Shown here: in pieces, positions 14,546 through 21,039 of the stretch
Layout of the letters: every line of letters begins with the position of its first letter
Position numbering within the stretch: position 1 is the first letter of the stretch
Source: an uncultured Pseudomonadota bacterium
GTDB taxonomy: Bacteria; Pseudomonadota; Gammaproteobacteria; Burkholderiales; Usitatibacteraceae
Reading direction: 5' to 3'
DNA: 21,039 bases
Assembly: GCA_946885905.1 (NCBI GenBank)
Contig: CAMPHL010000004.1
Span: 1-21,039 of the forward strand
Program-made: the position numbers and the translations under genes
The notes under the pieces: model-generated
The model's database searches: none
What the model was told of the DNA's origin: nothing
The model's input: the letters and a program-made list of their open reading frames with translations, nothing else

Positions 14546-15753
14546 GGCTCGCGCAGCTCCCGCCGCTCTCGCTCTACGCGCACGTACCCTGGTGCCTGCG
14601 CAAGTGCCCGTATTGCGACTTCAATTCGCACGAGGCGCGCGGGGACTTGCCCGAGGCGCAGTACGTCGATGCGCTGGTCGCCGACCTCGAGGCGAGCCTG
14701 CCCCGGATCTACGGCCGGCGCGTCGGCACGATCTTCATCGGCGGAGGCACCCCGAGCCTGTTCTCACCGGCGTCGTTCGATCGCCTGCTGGTTGCCATCC
14801 GCACCCGTGTGCAGGTCGATCCCGAAGCCGAGATCACGCTCGAGGCGAACCCGGGAACCTTCGAGGCGGAGAAGTTCCGCGGCTTCCGCCAGGCCGGCGT
14901 GAACCGCCTCTCGCTCGGAGTGCAGAGCTTCGACGACGAGCGCCTGGCCGCCATCGGCCGCGTGCACGGCGCCGACGAGGCGCGGCGCGCGCTCGACATG
15001 GCGCTCGCGACGTTCCCCACGGTGAACGCCGACATCATGTACGCGCTTCCCGGGCAGGGCGTCGATGGCGCGCTTGCGGACGTGGGCGAGGCGATCCGGC
15101 GCGGTGCGCCGCATGTGTCCGCCTATCACCTGACCCTCGAGCCCGACACGCACTTCCATCGCTTCCCCCCGCGGCTGCCGGCCGAAGATGCCGCCGCGGA
15201 CATGCAGGACGGCATCGAGGCGATGCTGCGCGAGGCGGGTTACGAGCACTACGAGACGAGCGCGTTCGCCAGGCCCGGCCATCGCGCGCGGCACAACCTG
15301 AACTACTGGACGTTCGGCGACTACCTCGGGCTCGGCGCCGGGGCGCACGGCAAGATCTCGTTTCGCGACCGGATCGTGCGCGAGGTGCGCGAGAGGAAAC
15401 CGCAGGGATACCTGCGTGCGGCGCTGGCGGGCGATGCGGTCCGGGAGTCGCGCGATGTGGCCGATGCGGAGCTGCCCTTCGAGTTCATGCTGAACGCGCT
15501 GCGGCTCGTGCAAGGCTTCCCCGTGACGCTTTTCACCGAGCGCACGGGCCTGGCTTTGGACACCGTCGAACCGCAGCTCGCGCGTGCCGAGGCGGCGGGG
15601 CTGATCGAACGGGACCACGCGCGCATCGCGCCTTCGGAAAAGGGTCGGCGGTTCCTGAACGACCTGCTCGAAACGTTCCTGGAGGCGCCGCCCGAAGCCG
15701 CGCGGCGCAGGACGATCAGTATTTGTTCAGCGGGTACGTCCCGTCCTTCATGA
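14542..15753 (+). CDS. hemW: Radical SAM heme chaperone HemW
   Basis: HemW (formerly annotated as an oxygen-independent coproporphyrinogen III oxidase homologue) is a heme-binding radical SAM protein. The 403-residue product carries the cluster motif CLRKCPYC (C18, C22, C25) followed by DFNSH. It also has FIGGGTPSLF (64-73), EANPGTFE, NRLSLGVQSF, NADIMYALPGQ, HYETSAFARPG and NLNYWTFGDYLGLGAGAHGK. The C-terminal HemW domain ends normally at about FLNDLLETFL. The last ~25 residues (EAPPEAARRR onwards) are atypical and overlap the convergent FecR-domain gene by 38 bases. The ATG overlaps the rdgB stop. Confidence 0.95.
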   Translation: MRLAQLPPLSLYAHVPWCLRKCPYCDFNSHEARGDLPEAQYVDALVADLEASLPRIYGRRVGTIFIGGGTPSLFSPASFDRLLVAIRTRVQVDPEAEITLEANPGTFEAEKFRGFRQAGVNRLSLGVQSFDDERLAAIGRVHGADEARRALDMALATFPTVNADIMYALPGQGVDGALADVGEAIRRGAPHVSAYHLTLEPDTHFHRFPPRLPAEDAAADMQDGIEAMLREAGYEHYETSAFARPGHRARHNLNYWTFGDYLGLGAGAHGKISFRDRIVREVRERKPQGYLRAALAGDAVRESRDVADAELPFEFMLNALRLVQGFPVTLFTERTGLALDTVEPQLARAEAAGLIERDHARIAPSEKGRRFLNDLLETFLEAPPEAARRRTISICSAGTSRPS

Positions 15754-16462
15754 AGGGCGGCTCGCGCCCGCAGAGCTTCTCCAGCATGGTGAGCTCTTCG
15801 TCGGTGTGGTTGCGGAAGCCGCCCGGCTCCGTGCGCATCGTCCCGCCGGATTCCTTGAGCAGCAGCGGCTGCTCGTGGTGCCTGGTGACCACGGTCTTGT
15901 CGCCCATGTTCGGGCCGGCCAGGACCGCTTCGCCGTAGCAGAGGCAGAAGTACACCTCCCCGGGCAGCACCTCGATGTACGCGCCGGTGCCGCGAATGCC
16001 GATGGTGGCGTTGGCCGCCCGCACCGAGACGTTCTTCTTCGAGAAAACGCTGAGCACTCGCCCGGTGCTGATGAGCAGGTCGTGCATCAAGCCCGAGCTG
16101 CCCTTGATCTCCACGACCGTGTCCGCGCGCATGAGCATCGCGTCGCCCTTGAGCACGACGAGCGCCGTGCTTCCCGGCCCGGTCGCGACCTTGTCGCCCA
16201 TGTTCACTTGCGCGCCCGATTTCGCCTGCCTGCCGTTGACGGTGACCTTGCCGTCGACGCGATGCAAGCCCGGCGGAAGGTCTCCCGCGGCCAGCAGCTC
16301 GGACAGATAGCCGCTCGCGCCGGCGGCTCCCAGCGTGGCGAGAAACCGCGTCCAGCGCCGTCGCGACGGCGAGACGGCGTCGTTGCCGCGCATTACGCCG
16401 TCACCCGAACGCATCACGCCTTCACCCCGGCGAAGGCCGGGACCTGATTTTTCGTTTCTCAT
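15716..16462 (-). CDS. FecR-domain protein with an arginine-rich signal sequence
   Basis: The product is up to 248 residues. Residues 31-60 look like a Tat-type signal: SRRRWTRF, a weakly hydrophobic segment, then LAAG. A FecR-like domain follows (about 70-200), with [73 protein letters not shown] and [10 protein letters not shown]. Such periplasmic FecR-domain proteins often act in envelope sensing or polysaccharide systems; no sigma factor or TonB receptor gene is nearby, so its role is open. The ATG at 16462 overlaps the trmB stop (ATGA). However, residues 1-30 are encoded by short repeats and a palindrome, so ATG 16414 or 16393 may be the functional start. The 3' end overlaps hemW by 38 bases. 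Confidence 0.82.
   Translation of the reverse strand: MRNEKSGPGLRRGEGVMRSGDGVMRGNDAVSPSRRRWTRFLATLGAAGASGYLSELLAAGDLPPGLHRVDGKVTVNGRQAKSGAQVNMGDKVATGPGSTALVVLKGDAMLMRADTVVEIKGSSGLMHDLLISTGRVLSVFSKKNVSVRAANATIGIRGTGAYIEVLPGEVYFCLCYGEAVLAGPNMGDKTVVTRHHEQPLLLKESGGTMRTEPGGFRNHTDEELTMLEKLCGREPPFMKDGTYPLNKY
16390..16441. repeat. REP-like palindrome and short direct repeats at the FecR gene 5' end
   Basis: GCATTACGCCGTCACCC (16390-16406) and GCATCACGCCTTCACCC (16411-16427) are direct repeats 21 bases apart with 15 of 17 positions equal. They are followed by CCCGGC GAAG GCCGGG (16426-16441), a perfect 6-base-pair stem with a 4-base loop. The arrangement looks like an intergenic repeat that has become, or is misread as, coding sequence. 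Confidence 0.65.
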
Positions 16463-17130
16463 GTCACCCTCGTGAAGACGATGTCCCATACGCCATGTCC
16501 CAGCCTGAGTCCCCTACGCTCGAACTTCGTCTCCGGACGCGCGGCGGGGCGCGGTGCGTAATTTTCCGCAGTGTTCTCGAGGAGTTTTTCGTGCGTGAGC
16601 ACTTGCAGCACGTGCTCGGCGTACTCCTGCCAGTCGGTCGCCACGTGGATGTGTCCTCCCGGGGCCAGCCGCTCGGCGGCGAGCCGTGCGAACTCGGGCT
16701 GGACCAGCCGGCGCTTGTGATGGCGCTTCTTGGGCCATGGATCCGGAAAGAAGACGTGGATGCCGGCGAGCGAGCCGGGGGCGACCATGTCGCGCAAGAC
16801 CTCGACGGCGTCGTGCCGCACCACGCGCACGTTGCGGATCGATTCCTCGTCCATGCGCTTGAGGAGGCTTCCCACGCCGGGCGCATGGACCTCGACGGCG
16901 AGGTAGTCCGTGCCCGGATTCTCGCGGGCGATCCGCGCAGTCGTTTCGCCCATGCCGGAGCCCACCTCGAGGACCACCGGCGCCTCGCGCCCGAAGACGG
17001 CGGGAAAGTCCAATGGAACAGGGGCATACGCGACGCCGAACCTCGGCAGCAGTACCTCGTAGGCGCGTTGCTGGCCGCGCGAGAAGCGGCCTTGGCGAAG
17101 CACGTAGCTGCGGATCGGCGGGTGTGTCAT
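16459..17130 (-). CDS. trmB: tRNA (guanine-N7-)-methyltransferase TrmB
   Basis: TrmB methylates G46 of tRNAs using S-adenosylmethionine. The 223-residue product shows [20 protein letters not shown] at the N-terminus, the SAM-binding [16 protein letters not shown], the substrate-binding [22 protein letters not shown] signature and a C-terminal [19 protein letters not shown]. The start at 17130 (MTHPPIRSY) is chosen by homology; the frame is open to 17220, but that part would cross the promoter of the divergent gene. A TATGAT hexamer ends ten bases before the ATG. The stop overlaps the next gene's start (ATGA). Confidence 0.95.
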   Translation of the reverse strand: MTHPPIRSYVLRQGRFSRGQQRAYEVLLPRFGVAYAPVPLDFPAVFGREAPVVLEVGSGMGETTARIARENPGTDYLAVEVHAPGVGSLLKRMDEESIRNVRVVRHDAVEVLRDMVAPGSLAGIHVFFPDPWPKKRHHKRRLVQPEFARLAAERLAPGGHIHVATDWQEYAEHVLQVLTHEKLLENTAENYAPRPAARPETKFERRGLRLGHGVWDIVFTRVT

Positions 17131-17139
17131 CGGCGCAAC

Positions 17140-17145
17140 ATCATA
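17140..17145 (-). promoter_or_regulatory. Possible -10 box for trmB
   Basis: The minus-strand hexamer TATGAT ends ten bases before the trmB ATG. No -35 match is found at normal spacing and there is no Shine-Dalgarno, so a very short or absent leader is implied. Weak evidence. Confidence 0.3.
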
Positions 17146-17150
17146 CTGCG

Positions 17151-17178
17151 TTGACAGCACGCCGCCGGCTCCTAAAAT
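17151..17178 (+). promoter_or_regulatory. Sigma-70-type promoter of the outer-membrane protein gene
   Basis: TTGACA (17151-17156, perfect consensus) and TAAAAT (17173-17178) are separated by 16 bases. The predicted start lies near 17185, giving a leader of about 20 bases before GTG 17205 that contains GGAG at 17192-17195. This is the best -35/-10 pair in the window. Confidence 0.75.
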
Positions 17179-17204
17179 GGGGGCATCCCGTGGAGAAAAA
17201 CGAA

Positions 17205-17798
17205 GTGGCGCACAAGGCACTCATCGCGCTCGCCGCAACCATCCTGCCCGTTGGCGCGCTCGCCGCCGATTACGTCGGCACGCTGCGCGCGCCGCAATCC
17301 ACGCTGACGCCTCCCGGCCTCTATTCCTTCGCCTCGCCGCCCGTCCCGCCCGCGCTGGCGACCGCGTACGTGGAGCATCGCCTGAAGCTCGGCTACAAGC
17401 CGTCGCGATATTTCGCCGTGGAAGGCGAAGTGGTCGACTTTCCTCGCCTCGAGGATCCATTCCGCGGCCCCGCGGACCTCGCCTCGCAGTTCCGCAGCCC
17501 CGGCTTCGGCGTGGACACGATCGCGATACTGCCGCTCAAACGCTTCTCGTTGTACGGCCGCATGGGTGCGTACCGCGGGGACTCGCGCCTGGGCTACCAC
17601 TGGCACCCCATGCCGCTCCCGGACAGCCCGGCCACGCGGGGCACGCGGCTGCGCTACGGGCTGGGCCTGCGCTACGACCTCACCCGTTCGCTCGGGGTGC
17701 GCGCCGAGCTCGAGCGCAACGCGTCGCTGCGCGATCCGCTCGTGAGCGAGATCGAATCCGGGGACCAGGTTTCGGTCGGGTTGAGCTGGCGGTTCTAG
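17205..17798 (+). CDS. Small outer-membrane beta-barrel protein
   Basis: The 197-residue precursor begins with a signal peptide ([20 protein letters not shown], cleavage likely after ALA before ADYVG). The mature part, about 177 residues, is rich in alternating polar/hydrophobic strands such as [36 protein letters not shown] and [23 protein letters not shown]. It ends in VSVGLSWRF, with the terminal Phe used by the BAM complex. This fits an OmpA-like eight-stranded barrel. GTG at 17205 is chosen because GGAG lies 9 bases upstream; GTG at 17190 would add five residues ahead of the signal. It has its own strong promoter and sits alone between trmB and thiG. Its specific function is not known. 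Confidence 0.82.
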   Translation: MAHKALIALAATILPVGALAADYVGTLRAPQSTLTPPGLYSFASPPVPPALATAYVEHRLKLGYKPSRYFAVEGEVVDFPRLEDPFRGPADLASQFRSPGFGVDTIAILPLKRFSLYGRMGAYRGDSRLGYHWHPMPLPDSPATRGTRLRYGLGLRYDLTRSLGVRAELERNASLRDPLVSEIESGDQVSVGLSWRF

Positions 17799-17826
17799 CG
17801 AGGGAAGGCAGGATCCTCTCCCCAAC

Positions 17827-17846
17827 CCCCTCCCAAGGCAGAGGGG
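17827..17846. terminator. Weak hairpin in the convergent gap before thiG
   Basis: CCCCTC (17827-17832) and GAGGGG (17841-17846) form a 6-base-pair stem with an 8-base loop, within CTCTCCCCAACCCCCTCCC. The gap lies between two convergent genes, where termination is expected, but no U-run follows on either strand. It may instead be a scattered intergenic repeat. Confidence 0.35.
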
Positions 17847-17871
17847 CAAGCGCAGGAAAACGGTTTCGCGG

Positions 17872-18699
17872 TCAGCGCGCTCCGGATGGATCCGTTCCCT
17901 GAATCATCCCATCGAGGGGCGAGCTGGGGCTCGCCTCGTAGGGCTTCCTCGGCATGCGTCCCGCGAGGAACGCCTCGCGTCCCGCTTCCACGGCGAGCTT
18001 CATCGCGTGCGCCATGCGCACCGGCTCCCTTGCCTTGGCGATCGCGGTGTTCATCAGCACGCCGTCGCAGCCCAGCTCCATGGCGATGGCGGCGTCCGAC
18101 GCCGTGCCGATGCCCGCATCCACCAGCACCGGAACCCGGACGCGGTCGATGACGATCTGCAGGTTCCAGGGATTGACGATGCCCATGCCCGAGCCGATGA
18201 GCGAGGCGAGCGGCATCACCGCCACGCAGCCCAGCTCCTCCAGCTGCCTGGCCATGATCGGATCGTCGCTGCAGTAGGCCATCACCTGGAAGCCTTCGGC
18301 CACGAGCGTCTTCGCCGCGGCGATCGTCTCGGGCATGTTGGGATAGAGCGACTGCGCATCGCCCAGGACCTCGAGTTTCACCAGCGCGTGCCCGTCCAGC
18401 AGCTCGCGCGCGAGGCGCAACGTGCGAACGGCATCCTGCGCGGTGTAGCAGCCGGCGGTGTTGGGCAGGATCGTGAAGCGCGCGGGCGGCAGCACCTCGA
18501 GGATCGAGGGCTCGCCCTTGTTCTGGCCGATGTTGGTGCGCCGGATGGCGACCGTGACGATCCCGGCGCCCGAAGCTTCGATGGCGCGGCGCGTTTCGTC
18601 GAAATCGCGGTACTTGCCCGTCCCCACGAGCAGCCGCGACGAATAGGATTTCCCGGCGACGACCAGCGCGTCGCGCGCGACGTTCTCGGGCGCGTTCAA
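17872..18699 (-). CDS. thiG: Thiazole synthase ThiG
   Basis: ThiG builds the thiazole phosphate ring of thiamine from 1-deoxyxylulose 5-phosphate, dehydroglycine and ThiS thiocarboxylate. The 275-residue product has [13 protein letters not shown] at the N-terminus, the lysine-bearing strand [58 protein letters not shown] and [29 protein letters not shown]. All are family hallmarks. The start codon is TTG at 18699, one base after the thiS stop. It is supported by GGAGG (18705-18709) with 5-base spacing inside the last codons of thiS. The C-terminal tail after [12 protein letters not shown] is unremarkable. Confidence 0.96.
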   Translation of the reverse strand: MNAPENVARDALVVAGKSYSSRLLVGTGKYRDFDETRRAIEASGAGIVTVAIRRTNIGQNKGEPSILEVLPPARFTILPNTAGCYTAQDAVRTLRLARELLDGHALVKLEVLGDAQSLYPNMPETIAAAKTLVAEGFQVMAYCSDDPIMARQLEELGCVAVMPLASLIGSGMGIVNPWNLQIVIDRVRVPVLVDAGIGTASDAAIAMELGCDGVLMNTAIAKAREPVRMAHAMKLAVEAGREAFLAGRMPRKPYEASPSSPLDGMIQGTDPSGAR

Positions 18700-18700
18700 G

Positions 18701-18910
18701 CTAGCCTCCGCCGACGGCGACCACGACCTCGACGCGGTCGCCTTCTGCGAGGAGCTCGTCCGCGAAACGGCTGCGCGGCACGATCTGGCCGTTGCGCTCG
18801 ATCGCCAGGCGCTTGCCGGTGAGCGCGAGCTCGTCGAGGATCTGGGCGACGGTGGGCGGCTGCGGGAATTCCCTCGGGGCGCCGTTCACGAGGATGCGGA
18901 TGGGAGCCAT
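18701..18910 (-). CDS. thiS: Sulfur carrier protein ThiS
   Basis: The 69-residue ubiquitin-like protein ends in AVGGG; its terminal glycine is adenylated and thiocarboxylated to carry sulfur to ThiG. The core matches the family: [42 protein letters not shown] and [16 protein letters not shown]. It lies directly before thiG, its partner. No Shine-Dalgarno precedes the ATG; instead a TATACT hexamer ends seven bases before it. Confidence 0.95.
   Translation of the reverse strand: MAPIRILVNGAPREFPQPPTVAQILDELALTGKRLAIERNGQIVPRSRFADELLAEGDRVEVVVAVGGG
18705..18709 (-). promoter_or_regulatory. Ribosome binding site of thiG inside the thiS glycine codons
   Basis: The minus strand reads GGC GGA GGC TAG C TTG. 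The GGAGG embedded in the codons of the ThiS C-terminal glycines is a strong Shine-Dalgarno sequence, 5 bases before the TTG start of thiG. Confidence 0.8.
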
Positions 18911-18916
18911 GGGGAA

Positions 18917-18922
18917 AGTATA
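18917..18922 (-). promoter_or_regulatory. Possible -10 box for thiS
   Basis: The minus-strand hexamer TATACT is followed by TTCCCC and the ATG. A transcript from it would begin at about the start codon. No -35 match is seen at normal spacing. Confidence 0.3.
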
Positions 18923-18953
18923 GAGAAATCGGCCACCGCCTACGCCGGGGACA

Positions 18954-19712
18954 CTACATCTGCTTGAAGCGCTGCGCGTAGGCGCGGCTTACGGGGAGCT
19001 CGACCGCGCTTTCCTTGAGCTTCACGAACACGCGCCCGCCCAGGTCCCGGCGCGTGGACGCAACGGCATTCATGTTGACGACGGTGCCGCGATGGATCTG
19101 CCAGAAGGCCTCGGGGTCGAGCTGCCCGACGAGCTCCGCGAGCGGGGTGCGGATGAGCGATTCCCCCGCCGGCGTCATCACGCACGTGTACTTGTCGGAA
19201 GCCTGGAAATAGAGCACGTCGTCCACCGCGATCTGCTGCACCACCTCGCCCTTGAGCGCCCGGATCCAGCGCAACCTTCCGGCCAGGCCTGCCGGGATTG
19301 CGCTCGCGATCCGCGCGAGCACCTCTTCGAGGGCCGGCGGCTTCGCCCTCTCGGCGAGCTTGGCCTTCAGGCGCTCGATGCAGCGCGCGAGCCGCGCGTC
19401 GGTCACGGGCTTGAGGAGGTAGTCCACGGCGTCGCGGTCGAAGGCTTCGACCGCGTATTGGTCATAGGCCGTCACGAACACGACGTGCGTCTGCGCCTCG
19501 ACGCGGCGCGCGAGCTCCAGGCCCGTGAGCCCGGGCATGCGGATGTCGAGGAACGCGACCTGGGGCGCCTCCTGCTCGATGGCGCGCAGGGCCTCGAGGC
19601 CGTTGGCGGCGAGCGGCAGCAGCTCCAGCTCCGGCCAGAGCGATGCCAGGCGCAGCCGCAGGTGTTGCGCGAGGTTCGCCTCGTCGTCCGCGATGAGGGC
19701 GCGTGCGCTCAT
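18954..19712 (-). CDS. LytTR-family response regulator
   Basis: The 252-residue regulator has an N-terminal receiver domain: acidic pair DDE near residue 9, phospho-acceptor Asp in VAFLDIRMPG, FVTAYD and the lysine in YLLKPV. A C-terminal LytTR DNA-binding domain follows (about 150-252), with RWIRALKGEVVQQIAVDDVLYFQASDKYTCV, FWQIHRGTVVNMNAV and ELPVSRAYAQRFK. This is the AlgR/LytR/YehT type. The ATG overlaps the stop of the histidine kinase gene (ATGA), so the two form one signalling pair. The thiS gene follows 43 bases downstream. Targets are unknown. Confidence 0.93.
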   Translation of the reverse strand: MSARALIADDEANLAQHLRLRLASLWPELELLPLAANGLEALRAIEQEAPQVAFLDIRMPGLTGLELARRVEAQTHVVFVTAYDQYAVEAFDRDAVDYLLKPVTDARLARCIERLKAKLAERAKPPALEEVLARIASAIPAGLAGRLRWIRALKGEVVQQIAVDDVLYFQASDKYTCVMTPAGESLIRTPLAELVGQLDPEAFWQIHRGTVVNMNAVASTRRDLGGRVFVKLKESAVELPVSRAYAQRFKQM

Positions 19713-20854
19713 GCGGGCAGCGCGATCGTCACGATCGTCCCGGCCGGCCGGTTCTCGCCGATGGTGAGCTCGGCCTGCGTGCCGTAGAGCAGCGCCAGGC
19801 GATCCTTGAGGTTCGACAGGCCCAGGCCGCCTCGCGTGGTGGGCGCAAACCCCAGGCCGGTGTCCGCCACGTCGATGCGGACCCTCGCGCCGTCGCGGCG
19901 CGCGCGCACCACGACCTCGCCGCCCTCGACCTTGGGCTCGAGTCCGTGGCGAATGGCGTTCTCGACCACGGGCTGGAGCAGCAGCGGCGGGAGCGCGTGA
20001 CCGGCGAGCTCGGGCGCGATCTCGATCCGGTAAGCGAGGCGCCTGCCCATGCGCACCTGCAGCACGTCCAGGTACGCGGCGATGAGCTCGGCGTCGGCGC
20101 CGAGGGTCGTGCTCTCCGTGCGCGTGGCGGCGAGCGAGGCGCGCAGGAACCGGTTGAAGCTCTCGAGCATGCGCTTGGCCGCCGCGGGGTCCGAGTCCAC
20201 CAGGCTGGTCACGTTGGCAAGCGTATTGAAGAGAAAGTGCGGCTCGATCTGCGCCTGCAGCGCGCGCAGGTTGGCGAGCGTGGCTTGCCGCTCGGCGCGC
20301 CCGATGCGCTCGCGCTCGCGGGCGAGCTCGGCCTCCGCGCTGGCGCGGCGGGCGCTCGCGAAGAACACGATCGCGAGCACCGTCGAGATCACCATGCTCG
20401 AAAGGCCCATCATCGCGAGCCATCGCGGGGTGAGGATCCACTGCAGCGCACGCGGATCGAACGACAGGGCCACGATGGTGAACCCGATCACGACGCCCAG
20501 CGTGCTCATCACCGTGTAGTAGGCCGCGGTGGCCACCTGGCCGAAGCCCCGGGCCCAGCGATCGATGCCCAGGCGGCTCGTCACCAGGAACATCCCGTGC
20601 AGCGTGTAGCCGATGGCGTTGGCGGCGATGAGGGTCGCCATGAGGTCGTCCACGCCCATGCCGCGAGGCCGGAACAACGCCCCGATCACCCAGAACGTGA
20701 CTCCGATGCCGCAATTCCAGACGAAGGTGTAGATCAGATCGCGCACCGGCCCGCACTTCCAGCGCCGGAAGAACGGAATGATCTCCAGGGGGTGGAAAGT
20801 GCCCGGGTCCCAGGCCTCGGGGGGCCGGGCGACGGGGCTCGGGGCTGCGCTCAT
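19709..20854 (-). CDS. LytS/YehU-type membrane sensor histidine kinase
   Basis: The 381-residue protein has an N-terminal membrane region of several hydrophobic helices (about residues 40-190, for example LIYTFVWNCGIGVTFWVIGALF and VISTVLAIVFFASARR). A short charged coil follows (ELARERERIGRAERQA), then the His_kinase domain with the H-box QIEPHFLFNTL (phosphorylated His in PHF). The ATPase part has VVENAIRHGLEP, DTGLGF and GGLGLSNLKDRL. No periplasmic sensing domain of size is present, so the signal is probably sensed in or near the membrane. AGGA lies a few bases before the ATG (GGTAGGATTGCCCG). The response regulator gene overlaps its stop by four bases. Confidence 0.93.
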   Translation of the reverse strand: MSAAPSPVARPPEAWDPGTFHPLEIIPFFRRWKCGPVRDLIYTFVWNCGIGVTFWVIGALFRPRGMGVDDLMATLIAANAIGYTLHGMFLVTSRLGIDRWARGFGQVATAAYYTVMSTLGVVIGFTIVALSFDPRALQWILTPRWLAMMGLSSMVISTVLAIVFFASARRASAEAELARERERIGRAERQATLANLRALQAQIEPHFLFNTLANVTSLVDSDPAAAKRMLESFNRFLRASLAATRTESTTLGADAELIAAYLDVLQVRMGRRLAYRIEIAPELAGHALPPLLLQPVVENAIRHGLEPKVEGGEVVVRARRDGARVRIDVADTGLGFAPTTRGGLGLSNLKDRLALLYGTQAELTIGENRPAGTIVTIALPA

Positions 20855-20873
20855 CGGGCAATCCTACCGGGGT

Positions 20874-20889
20874 GTCGCGATGGCGCGAC
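20874..20889. promoter_or_regulatory. Inverted repeat in the sensor kinase leader
   Basis: GTCGCG ATGG CGCGAC is a 6-base-pair inverted repeat with a 4-base centre, 20 bases upstream of the kinase start. It could be an operator half-site pair or an mRNA hairpin. The rest of the 131-base gap to the tRNA gene is very GC-rich, without a clear promoter for the kinase. Confidence 0.35.
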
Positions 20890-20966
20890 GATAGGACGGG
20901 CGAGGCCCGCGCGGGGAGGAATTGCGACGCACCGCCGCCGGGCGGCGCGAACGGCGCGCGAGCGGG

Positions 20967-20973
20967 TTAAAAT
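20967..20973 (+). promoter_or_regulatory. Likely -10 region of the tRNA-Gly gene
   Basis: TTAAAAT stands out in a GC-rich stretch 12 bases before the mature tRNA 5' end. No good -35 box is seen, because the upstream 20 bases are almost pure G+C. Confidence 0.45.
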
Positions 20974-20985
20974 GCCTTTGGAAAC

Positions 20986-21039
20986 GCGGGTGTAGCTCAA
21001 TGGCAGAGCAGAAGCTTCCCAAGCTTACGACGAGGGTTC
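20986..21039 (+). tRNA. tRNA-Gly(CCC), 3' end outside the window
   Basis: The gene starts with acceptor strand GCGGGTG, then TA and a D arm (GCTC AATGGCA GAGC). The anticodon arm reads AAGC TTCCCAA GCTT, so the anticodon is CCC (glycine, codon GGG). The variable loop ACGACGAGGGTTC runs into the T arm, and the window ends there. The sequence is close to the E. coli tRNA-Gly(CCC) pattern. About 20 bases (rest of the T arm, acceptor and CCA) are missing. Confidence 0.93.

Noticed and set aside
19703..20995. A 430-codon plus-strand open frame opposite the sensor kinase
   Set aside because: It is antisense to the clear His_kinase gene and reads into the tRNA promoter; there is no recognisable motif.

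Overview
The window is a dense, GC-rich stretch of bacterial chromosome. Gene content and order suggest a betaproteobacterium, probably an environmental or uncultured lineage. The main pointers are the yicC-gmk-rpoZ-spoT run, chorismate lyase next to UbiA, thiS-thiG near trmB, and a LytTR/LytS-type two-component pair. This is inference from gene families; no marker gene fixes the genus. All genes are chromosomal housekeeping or regulatory genes. No prophage, CRISPR array, transposase or toxin-antitoxin gene was seen.

Layout. (1) 1-2386, plus strand: the end of trkA and all of trkH, a potassium uptake pair. (2) 2387-2665: the convergent gap is filled by a large nested inverted repeat. (3) 2666-11172, minus strand, read from the right: yicC, gmk, rpoZ, spoT, ridA, recG, ubiC, ubiA. 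Several junctions are 4-base stop/start overlaps. The ubiA frame runs without a stop into a YHS-domain lipoprotein. (4) 11186-15753, plus strand: a soluble Ser/Thr kinase, a PP2C phosphatase, rph, rdgB and hemW. A second repeat element of related design separates rph from rdgB. (5) 15716-17130, minus strand: trmB followed by a FecR-domain protein. (6) 17205-17798, plus strand: a small outer-membrane barrel protein with the clearest sigma-70 promoter in the window. (7) 17872-20854, minus strand: a LytS-type histidine kinase, a LytTR response regulator, thiS and thiG. (8) The window ends inside a tRNA-Gly(CCC).

How the genes work together. Region 3 joins guanine nucleotide supply (gmk) with (p)ppGpp turnover (spoT) and the RNA polymerase omega subunit, through which (p)ppGpp acts in enterobacteria. 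It then continues to damage control (ridA, recG) and the first two ubiquinone steps (ubiC makes 4-hydroxybenzoate, ubiA prenylates it). Region 4 couples a reversible phosphorylation pair to RNA 3'-end trimming, nucleotide-pool cleaning and a heme chaperone.

The most unusual items are the two intergenic elements, which share a 35-nt core inside unrelated inverted-repeat arms; the ubiA/YHS fusion, whose predicted topology conflicts with a single polypeptide; and a divergent third pore loop in TrkH.
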